Below, piece after piece: positions 15,288-27,200 of a DNA stretch of 64,000 bases (position 1 is the first letter of the stretch; each line of letters starts with the position of its first letter). The position numbers were made by a program, and so were the translations under genes. The stretch covers positions 71,686 through 135,685 of the forward strand of contig JAIORZ010000011.1 of the NCBI GenBank assembly GCA_021107855.1, written 5' to 3'. The DNA is from an archaeon (GTDB taxonomy: Archaea > Nanobdellota > Nanobdellia > Pacearchaeales > GW2011-AR1). Below the pieces are notes generated by a model that saw only the letters and a program-made list of their open reading frames with translations, was not told the DNA's origin and searched no databases.

Positions 15288-18200
15288 ATGAGTTATAAAA
15301 GAGTGGTGAAAAAAAATGGGAAAGTTTACGGACCTTATGTTTATGAGAGTTATCGGGATGAGGATGGGAATGTTAAGAAAAGGTATTTAGGGAAGCAGAA
15401 AGTTAAGAAGAGTTTTTCTTTGGTGAGTGCTTTTGTGGTGGGTGTTTTTGCTTTTTTGCTTTTGCTGGGGGTTGGTTATACCACAGATTTTTACTTGAAT
15501 GATGGGCAATCTTTTGGGAGATTAACGGGGTTTGTTGTTGATACACCTGAGGAATCTATTATTTCAGAAGTTGAGCCTGAGCCTGAAATTGTTGGAGTGG
15601 TTGAACCGGAATTGGATGAAGAGGTTGTTGAGGATGAGAGCGGAGAAAGTTCTGTTGAGGATGTTGTTGAAGAAGTTGAATCGGAGACTGTTGAGGCGTT
15701 GCTTGAAAATGGGAGTGCTGATGAAGAAGTTAATGAATCTGTTGAGGTGATTGAAAATGTTTCAGAAGTCGTTGAGGAAATTAATGAAAGTGTTGTTCCT
15801 ATTGTGAATGAAAGTTTTGTGAATGAAAGTTTGGTAAATGAATCTGTTGAGAATGTTTCGGAAATTAATGAAAGTGTTATTCCTATTCTGAATGATAGTT
15901 TGATGAATGAAAGCGTCTTGAATGTTTCTGTGATTTCTACTTTGCAATATAAGGCTGTGATTGGGCGGCCGGTTAAGTGGATTAAGAGGGTTGATGTTGA
16001 TGGGGATTTGTCGGTTGAGTTGCCTAAGGGTTCGATTAATATTTCGGTTTTGACTGATGAAGAAGTTGAGGAGGCGGAGAGGGAACTTGAAGATTTTGAA
16101 GGCGTTGTTGAGAAGGTGAATCGTGAGGATTTGAGCGAGGGGGTTGTTTTAACTGGGAATGTTGCTTTGGATCTGGAGGAAGGCGATGGGATTTTGGTTC
16201 GGTTTTGGGAATGGTTGACTGGGTTTACAATTACTGGGAATGTTGTCTTTGAAGAGGAGCTCGGGGATGATATTGTGGAATTAGAAAATGTTACGATTGT
16301 GGAGCTTGGGGGGGTTGTCAATAAGACAAATGCTAGTGAGGTTGCGGTTGAGTATTATACTCCTGGTCCTGTTGCGAATGAGAGTGTTTTGGCGAATGGG
16401 AAGCGGATTGTGGTTTCGGGGAATGGTGATTTTAATTATACCGAGATTTTGGCTTATAGTTTGGTTGATGCTGAGATTGGGATGGATGATTCGAAACTTA
16501 GGCTTTATTGGTATGAAGGTGAGGACGAGGATTATGATTTAGTTGGGTTGTTGGAGAATGGGGTTTCTGGTGATAGGAAGGCTGTTGATTTTGTTCGTTA
16601 TGATTTTGATGGTGATGGATTTGTTGATTATGTTGAGTGGGTTGTTCCGCATCTGTCGGCGCAGGTTTATGAGTTGATTTATATTGTGAAGGCTGAGCAT
16701 TTGGATGAGAATCGGAGTTTTGTCGCGGATGTTTATGATTGGGTAAAGGCGCAGGATGATAATTATACTAATATAGGGGATGGAGAGTTTTTGAGGGTGA
16801 CGTTCGAGAGGGAGTTGGATAGTTCTAGGGATATTACTTTGTATGCTCGTGGTTCTGAGAATTCGAGTGTTGAGGTTTTCGTCGTTGATAGAAATGAGAG
16901 CTTGGCTGTTTTTGGGAATGTTTTTGAGGAGGATTGGTATAAGATTTATTTGACTGAGCTTGTTGGGGTTGAGGATGTGTTTGACTTGAGAGTGAGTGGG
17001 GATGTTTGGTTTGATTATGTTGTTGATCCTACATATACTTGTTCTAGCTGTTCTTCTTGTTCTGAGTATATTCAGAATTCTTCTGCTGGTGATATTGTTA
17101 GGCTTACGGCGAATATTTCTGGGCAGGATGGGCATTGTATAGAGTTTGCTGGAAAGGATAATATAATTTTTGATTGTGATGGATATGAGATAGTTGGGGA
17201 TGGGGATAATAATGGGCGTGGGATTTATCTGGATACAGATTCAGATAATAATACAATCAAAGGTTGTACAAATGTAAGTGGTTTTCAAACTGGCGTTTTT
17301 GTTTATTATTCTGATAATAATACTTTAACAAACATCGCTGTGAGTGATAATTCTTATACTGGTTTTTATTTCATTTATTCTGATAATAACAATTTTACAA
17401 ACAGTGTTGCCAATGATAATAGTTTTAATGGTCTCTATTTCACTTATTCTGAAGGTAATAATTTATCTAATCTAACTTTGCAGGAAAATGGTCAGAATGA
17501 TTTTCAGATAAGTGCCAACGTGGTTTCTTATTGTAACAATATAGTTGAAAATATCACGGGCTCAGGAGGTAGAGCAATTGAATATTATAATTATTCTGTT
17601 AATCTTCAGGATAAAGTTTTATCCCAGCTGATTCTTTGTAATGCAGACTCATCCAATATCACCAATGTAACGGTTATCGGTTCAGACACTCTTGATAATA
17701 ATGGGATTATTCTCTCTTTAGTGGACGATGTAAACTTTACAGATATAAATTCCTCAGAAAATTATGATGGCATTTATACATATGCTTCTGACAATAATAT
17801 CTTTACTGATATTACTACCAACTCCAATGCTCAAGATGGTATAGATATGACTTCTAGTCATAATACCCTTATTAATATTATTGCTAATAATAATGATATG
17901 CGTGGAATTTATCAAGGCCCTAACTCTCTAAATAATACCTATATTAATCTGACTCTACAGGAAAACACCAATTATGATTTTTACATATCTACCAATACAG
18001 AAGCCAGATGTAACAATATAGTCGAGAATATCACAGGCTCAGGAGGTAGAGCAATTGAATATTATAACTATTCTGTTAATCTCGAAGACAAAGTGTTATC
18101 ACAATTAATTCTTTGCAATGCAGATTCATCCAATCTTACCAATATAACTATTAAAGGCTCAGATAGTCTTGATAATAATGTGCTTTCTCTTGTTCTAACA

Positions 18201-21200
18201 GATAATGCAAACCTTACAAATATTAATTCTTCAGGAAATTATCATGGTTTTCATTTCTATCATTCTGATAATAATATCTTTACCGATATCATTACTAATG
18301 ATAATTATCATGGTCTTTACTTCGATTCTTCTGATAATAATACCTTTACCAGTGCCACTGCTAATGACAATGATTACTATGGTTTCATGTTAACTCAAAA
18401 CAACAACAACAACATTTTCTTTGATTGTATTGCTAATGATAATCGCTACGGTTTCTATCTTTCTTCTTCTTCTAATAATAATATTACTAATGCCACTGCC
18501 AATGATAATACATATCATGGTATTAATTTTTGGGGGGGATCTCAATATAATATAATAAATGATTCCCATATAGAAAGCAATTCTCAATATGGAGTTTATT
18601 TGCGGGTAGCAGGTTCAAATTATCCGAGGTATAATACTTTTTATAATAACTATTTTAACAACACGGTGAATATTTACTCTGATAATATTAATAATAGTAA
18701 TTACTGGAACATAGAACATAACGTGGTCACGAATCCTAGTTTTGAGTCGGGGGCGGGTGCTATTGCTGCTTCTTGGACAAATAGTACTGCGGCGGAGAGG
18801 GCAAGTGATAAGTCTAAGGTGGATTCTTATTCCATGAAATTTGTGGCACCGACTTCTGCTCAGGCCACTACGCAGGCTGGTATTCCGGTAGATGCTAGTA
18901 CAAATTATACGCTTTCAGGTTGGGCCTGGAACAGTCTGAATTCAAGTACTTCTGCATATCTTGACTTGGCTGATATAGCGGAGGAATGTCATGCATTTTC
19001 AACTCAGGGAAATGACGATTGGGAGTATGTAAGTTGTGAGTTCACGACAGGTGTAGCAACAACTTCTCTTACTGTGAGGATGGTTACTGATGGGGGGAGT
19101 ATAGGGAGTAATACGGGCGATGTTTGGTTTGACCATATTAGAATTGAGCCAAAACTTGATTGTTCTTCGGGTCCTAATATTATAGGTGGTTCTTGCATAG
19201 CTGGGAATTATTGGACTGACCCTTCGGGTGGGAATTTCTCTGACACATGTAATGATTTTAATGGTGATGGTATTTGTGATTCTCCTTATACTCCGACTAC
19301 AAATAATACAGATTATCTTCCGTTGATAAATGATGTTGATGCTCCGTTGATAACTTGGGAAAACCCTACTCCTTCTGATGGCAACATAACTACTAACGAT
19401 TGGGTTTATCTCAATGCGACGGTGACGGATAATTCTATGACGTCCGGTTTTTTTGATTGGGATTATTCTCTTGTTGGTTATTGGCCGATGGATTATTATA
19501 ATTCTTCTGGGGTTTTTGATAATTCTAGTTATGGTCATTTTGGAACTTTTGAGGGAGAGGTGGGTGTTGACAATTTGACGGCGGGTAAATATGGCAAGGG
19601 ATTTGAGTTTGATGGGACTAGCGATTATCTTTCGGTAGCTGACCATTCGTCGTTAGGTGGTATGAGTTCGTTGACAGTTATGGCATGGGTAAATTATGGT
19701 GGGTTGACTGCGGCACACAATGATGTTGTCCAGAAGGAGAATACGTATAATCTTAGGATGAGTTCTACGGAGATAGAATTGTATGTTTATGATGCTGGTG
19801 GTTGGGTTAGGGTGGCTTATGCTCCTATAAGTGCGCTTTCTACAGGCGAATGGGCGCATGTCGCGGCTGTTTGGACTGCAAATTCTGCGGGGAGTATATA
19901 TGTGAATGGTGAAGATGTGACTTCTGGTGGGACTTCTCAAGAAGGACCTGCAGCGGATAATTCAAATGCATTTACGATTGGGGGCAGGGGTGGGACTGAG
20001 TTTTTTAATGGTTCTATGGATGAGGTTAGTGTACATTCTCGTGTTCTCTCTCCAGAGGAAATCAATGCTTCTTACAACAACAATGTTTATCGTCTCGAGG
20101 GTAATATTACTGGGTTAGCAGGGGGAGAATATAATTATTCTGCTTATGTGATTGATTCTGCGGGGAATTTGAATATTACTGGTTATCGGGAGATTGAGGT
20201 TTGGGACCTTGATGCTTTTAAATCTCAATGGAATACGAGTAAAAATTCTACGGGTTCGTCTAATGTTACTACAATTAGTTTGCCGTTGGAGGATGGAGGA
20301 AATTATAATTTTACTATTGATTGGGGAGATGGGAACATTACAACTGTCACCGCATACGATAGTGTGAATGCGACGCACGATTATTTGACGGAGGGAGTTT
20401 ATGATATTTCTATTTCGGGAGTTATTGAGGGGTTCAGATTTTATAATGGGGGGGACAAATTGAAGATTATAGACATAAGTCAGTGGGGGGCGTTGAGGTT
20501 GGGGAATGGTGGTGACTATTTTCGTGGTTGTGGGAATTTGGATTCGAGTGCGACGGATGTTTTGAATTTGAGTGGGACGACTGATTTGAATAATATGTTT
20601 GGTTCCGCTACGACTTTTAATGGTAACATATCAAATTGGGATACATCAGATGTTACAGACATGGGTTATATGTTTCATACTGCCTCGTCTTTCAATAGTG
20701 ACTTATCCAACTGGAACACATCAAGTGTTACAGTTATAGATCACATGTTTACTTATGCCTCAGTTTTTAATAGCGATTTGTCAAATTGGGACACATCAAA
20801 TATTATAGATTTGGGTGGTCTGTTTAATTATGCCTCGTCTTTCAATGGCAACATATCAAGCTGGAACACATCAAATGTCGTGTACATGGATTATATGTTT
20901 GACCATGCCTTTGACTTTAATGGCAGTATGTCCAACTGGGACACATCAAATGTTGCAGATATGTATTATATGTTCGGTTATAGCTCGGATTTTAATCAAG
21001 ATATATCAAACTGGAACACATCAAATGTTATAACTATGGGGTCTATGTTTAGTAATGCAGAAAATTTTAATGGTAATTTATCCAACTGGGATACATCAAA
21101 CGTCGCAACTATGAGTTATATGTTTCGTTCTGCTTCAGATTTCAATGGCAACCTATCAAACTGGGACACATCAAATGTTACAACCATGTATGGTATGTTT

Positions 21201-24200
21201 CGTTCTGCCTCATCTTTTAATAGTAGTCTAGCAAGCTGGAACACGTCAAAAGTTGAGACCATGGCTTACATGTTTTCTTCCGCTTCAGACTTCAACGGCA
21301 ATATATCAAACTGGGATACATCAAGTGTCATGAGTATGAGTTCTATGTTTTCTTCCGCCTCAGATTTCAATAGAAACCTATCCAACTGGAACACATCAAG
21401 TGTTACAAGTATGTATATTATGTTCGAATCCGCTACATCCTTCAACGGCAACATATCAAACTGGGACACATCAAACGTCACAGATATGAGGAGTATGTTC
21501 CGTTCCGCCACATCTTTCGGTGGCGACCTATCAAGCTGGAACACATCAAAAATTTGGAGTATGAGTTGGATGTTTTATTCCGCTTCTTCCTTTAATAGCG
21601 ACCTATCAAATTGGGACGTCTCGAGTGTTACGACTATGGAACGTATGTTTAATTCTGCTTTGGTCTTCAATAGTAACCTATCAAATTGGGACGTCTCGAG
21701 TGTTACGACTATGGATTATATTTTCAGTTATGCTTCGGACTTTAATGGCAATATATCAAATTGGAATACATCAAATGTTGAAGACATGAGTACTGCGTTC
21801 TTCCGAGCCACATCCTTCAATGGGGATATATCCAACTGGAACACATCAAGCGTCACAACTATGTATTATATGTTTCATTCTGCCTCATCCTTCAATCAAG
21901 ATATAGGGGACTGGGACGTTTCAAATGTCACGACTATGGTTCGTATGTTCGATAATGCTACGTCCTTTGACCAAGACATAGGGGATTGGAATGTTTCGAA
22001 GGTTGGAGATATGAGTTATATGTTTGAGGATATTGCTTTATCGCCGGAGAATTACGACTCTTTGCTTATTGGCTGGGAGGGTTTGTCGAGTTTGCAGAGT
22101 TCTGTTGTGTTTGATGGTGGGGATAGTCAGTATTGTTTAGGAGAAAGTGCCCGGACTAGTCTTGATACTGGGGCTTATGATTGGACGATTACGGATGGGG
22201 GGCTGAATTGCACTTTCCCAAATATTACGGATATTATTGTTATTAATGAATCGGATGTTACAGATGGAATTATTATGAGGGGGGATAATGTGACGATTAA
22301 TGTGACCTTGGAGGATGATTATGGGATTGATAAGGTTTGGGTGAAGGTTTGGGAGGGAGTTGTTGGGGCGAGTAGTGTGCTTTATGAGGGGTTCTTGACT
22401 TTGATTGGGGCGATTTGGACTGTGACATTTGGGACGAATTCGAATTTTAATTTTGGGGAGGTTAATTATACAATTTATGTTAATAACAGCGAGGGGGAGG
22501 AGGTTAATGAGAGTGGGAATTTTACTCTTAGTGACTCATCGATTACTTGTGTTAATTGTTCGGATTGTAGTGATAAGATAGCGAGTGCGGGGGCGGGAGA
22601 TACGGTTAGACTTACGGCGAATATCACTAATTATGCAGGACTTGACGATGATACCGATCCTGGGGAAACTTGTATAAAATTTGGAGGAAAAGACAACATA
22701 ACATTTGATTGTGATGGGCATGCTATAAGTGGGGATGGGGATAATGACGGATATGGTATTTGGTTGAATGAGTCTGGTGGGGGCTCAAATGGAAACACGA
22801 TTAAGGATTGTGTTGATATAAGTGATTTTGATAATGGGATTTACGTTCGAGAGTCTGATAATAATAATTTAACGAATATAAATACTTCAGATAATGCTTA
22901 TTCTGGGGTTAATCTTTATTATGCGGATAATAGTAATTTAACGGATATAACTTCTGATAGAAATGTTTATGGGTTTTATCTATATCAGTCAAATGGAAAT
23001 ACACTGAAAGATATAAATGCTTCGAATAATGATCCTTATGGAATTTCTCTTGCTTATGGCTCTGGAAACAATAGTATAATTAACGCAAATATAACTCCTG
23101 GATATAGAGAAGAAGGAATCCACACGAGTCTTGCTTCAACGATACAGCGTAATAGTGTAGCTAGTTCTGTTTATGTAAATAATAAACCAGTTCAATATTT
23201 TGATGGATATTATAAGGTTTGCCCCGACAATCAAATTCTTGATTATAATGATACTTATTCCCAAATTATGTTTGTTGGTTGTAATAATATAACTCTCAAT
23301 TCGGCGGAGCCAGGAGATGGGCTTAAACTTTGGCATACTGATAATTCAAGTATAAATAATATAAATTCGGTGGATGCACGTTACGGCTTAGAATCTTATC
23401 ATTCCGACAATAATAATTTCTCCAATTTAACTTTTCCGGGCGCTGAGTATGGATTGGCGTTAAGTTATAGTGAAGGAAATATATTTAGCGATATGACTTT
23501 AACTTCTAATGTTTTTGGGATAATGATTGTCCGAATTAATGATAATTCTTTTAGTGATGCTATTATTTCGAGCGCTAACAGTAGAGCAATTACTTCTCAG
23601 AATGCCCCATATAATAATTTTACTAACTTTACTATTTCAAATAATGAGTATGGAGTTTATTTTTTAGGAAATTGTAGTTGGAATTACTTGTCTGATTCTG
23701 TTATAAGTGGCTCTACTGCGGCAGGGATTTATTTTTATAAGAGTAGTGGGATTTCCCCTCTTTATAGTAGATTTTATAATAATCATTTTAATAATAGTGT
23801 GAATGTTCTTTCGAATAATGATTCTAATGAGAACTACTGGAATACTACTAAAACTTTGGGAACGAATATCCTCGGGGGAGCTTATGTTGGTGGGAATTAT
23901 TGGACTGACCCTTCTGGTGGGAATTTCTCGGATGATTGTTCCGATATCGATGGTGACGGTATTTGTGATTCTCCTTATACTCCGACTACAAATAATACAG
24001 ACTATTTGCCACTGACTGATGTTGCTCCGGGGCATCCTTGTGATTCTTGTGATTCTTGTTCGGAATATATTCAGAATTCTTCTGCGGGGGATGTGGTTCG
24101 ACTTGTCGCAAATCTTACTGCTACCGGTTCTTGTATAAATTTCAATGGTTCGGATGAGATTACATTAGATTGTGATGGTTTTAAAATAGTTGGGCCTAAT

Positions 24201-27200
24201 ATTAATACTGACCCACCTCATAAAGGTATTTATTCTAATATTACTGACGGTGCTGACGGTTCCACTATTAGAAATTGTCTCAATATATCTTACTTTGAGA
24301 ATGGTATTGAGATTCAATATACGGATAACTTTACTATATTCAATACTTCGCCTTCTAACAACGCAGTAGGAGGTGGTTATGGAATTCTTCTCAGGCACAC
24401 AGATAATTCGAATATCACAAATATAACGTCTTTTGATAATCGTTATGGTATCAGAACCGACCAGTCAGATAACAATACTATTAGTGAGAGTAATTTTTCT
24501 TATAATAATTATTATGGGGTGTCAGTTGAAGTTTGTGAAAATAATATATTTACGGATATATTCTCACAAGAAAATGGTTTTGGGGATTTTTCTACGTTAA
24601 ATTTTGCGGGGGATGACCAATGTAACCATATCCTGACAAATGTTACTGGTTCAGGTGGAAATCCGATAGCGCTTTATAATTATACTGCGACTATTGAGGA
24701 TGAGGTTTTTTCTCATTTAATACTTTGTGATGCAGATAATTCAACGGTTGATAATGTTACGATAGAGGGGTCGGCGACTCTCGACAATAATCGATTTTAT
24801 ATTAGATATACAGAAAATGTTATAGTTTCAGACATTATATCGAGTAATAATAATTATGGAATATATCTATCAAGCAATGAAAATTTGACGATAAGAGACT
24901 CAATGCTTTTTGATAATTATAACTATGGAATCTACGCTTCCAGTTCAGACAATGGTAAATTTATCAACGTAACTGCTTCGGAGAATAGTAGGGGTATTTA
25001 TCTCTCGAATGCACATAATAATACGCTTATTAATATAACAACTAATTCAAACTCGGGTTACGGAATCTTTGTTGGTTATTCGGAAAATAATATAATCACG
25101 GGTGCTACAGCCAAATCTAACGTAAATGGCATAGGTCTTTATTCGTCTGCTTATTATAATACTATAAATGATTCCAGGATAGAAAGTAATAGTCAATATG
25201 GTATTTGGCTTGACTGGACAAGCAGCACTAATTATCCTCACGATAATACTCTCTATAATAATTATTTTAACAATACCGTGAACGTCTATTCGGATAATGA
25301 CTCAAATGAGAATTACTGGAATACTACAAAAACCTTGGGGACAAATATTATTGGGGGAGCTTATGTTGGTGGGAATTATTGGACTGACCCTTCTGGTGGG
25401 AATTTCTCGGATGATTGTTCCGATATCGATGGTGATGGTATTTGTGATTCTAGTTATAGTCCTGTTACGAACAATACGGATTCTTTACCTCTAACTGATG
25501 TTACTCCGGGACATCCTTGCGATTCTTGCGATTCTTGTTCGGAATATATTCAGAATTCTTCTACTGGTTCTTTCGTGAGACTTACGGTTAATATTACTAA
25601 CTATGCGGGGCTTGATGATGATACTCATTCTGGGGAGACCTGTATAAGTTTTGGGGGGAAGGATAATATAACATTCAACTGTGATGGAAAGATTATTTCT
25701 GGGGATGGGAATAACTATGGATATGGTATTTGGTTGAATAATTCTGATGGGGGTTCCAATGAAAATACGATTTTGGGCTGTGTTAATGTAAGCGAGTTTT
25801 ATAGAGGAGTTTATTTAGAATATTCTGATAATAATACTCTTATTAATATAACTACTTCAGATAATGCTTACTCGGGAGTTATGTTAAGTAATTCCGACGG
25901 GAACGCTTTAACAAATATAACTCTTTCATATAGTATATGGAATTTATATTTGTCTGGTTCCCATAAAAATAATTTAACAAATATAATTACTTCAGATGCT
26001 AGTCAAACCAATATTGTTTTAAGTGCTTCAGGCAATAATACATTAGACGATATTGCCATTAGTAAGGATATTTCTCAAAGGCGGGATGGTCTTCGTACTA
26101 CTTTATATTCAACAATTCTTCGTAACAATGTAAGTAATAGTGTTACTGTAAATGGTAAACCGATTCAGTATTTCGATGGATATTATAAGGCTTGTCCAGA
26201 TAATCAAATTCTTGATTATAATGATACTTATTCTCAGGTTACTTTCGTTGGTTGTGATAATGTGACTCTTTATGCTACGGAAGCTACAGACGCTACTCAT
26301 ATTTTACATACTCACAATTCAAAAATATATGATATAAATTCAAGTAATAATTATTGTGGTTTTAGGGTTCAATATTCCGATAATAACACTTTTTATAATC
26401 TGACCTCTTCAAATAATTATTTTGGCTTCAGTACTAGGTATGTTGATTATAATAATTTCAGTAAAATAATATTTAAAGAAGGGTCTACTCCTATAACCTT
26501 AGATAATTCCGATAATAATACTTTTGCAGATATAATTTCATCAGAATGTACTTCTTCTGGAGTATATTTAGATGCTTCCGATAATAATACTTTTATTAAT
26601 TTAACCCTATTAGGTCTAAGTTATGGGTTTAATTTTTATACGGCATCTTATTATAATATAATTTCTGATTCTAAAATAGAGGGTTCTTCTTCGCGTGGGG
26701 TTAATTTTTATGGGAGCGGAACATCATTACCTCTTTATAATAAATTTTATAATAATTATTTTAATAACACAGTAAATGTTTTTTCTAATAATGATTCCAA
26801 TAAGAATTACTGGAACACAACAAAAACTTTAGGGACAAATATTATTGGAGGGAGGTATATTAGTGGTAATTATTGGACTGACCCTTCGGGTGGGAATTTT
26901 TCTGATACATGTACTGATAGTGATAATGATGGTATTTGTGATGCCACCTATACTCCTACTACGAATAATACGGACTACCTTCCTCTTTTCCCAGATGTGA
27001 TTTATCCTCAATTAAATTTCACACCACCGACGTCTGATGATGGCAAGACTACTACAAATACAAGTGTCGAGATTAATGTGACGATAGAGGAATTGAATTT
27101 GGATGAGGTTATTTATAATTGGAATGGGGCGAATTATAGTGTTATGAATGATTCGTTGGTTTTGATGTATAATTTTGATAATGTGTCGGCGTTGGGGGAG

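Noticed and set aside
15491-16321. Long minus-strand frame opposite the start of giant protein A
   Set aside because: Its product is low-complexity Ser/Thr/Pro, the mirror of the acidic GAA/GAG-rich coding strand, with no promoter or domain. Similar antisense frames at 5157-5717, 32262-32756 and 54054-54560 were rejected for the same reason.
20595-22019. Regular 75-bp tandem repeats that could be taken for a CRISPR array
   Set aside because: Units are contiguous, have no repeat/spacer split, and all translate in frame as 25-residue BspA-type repeats within one protein.
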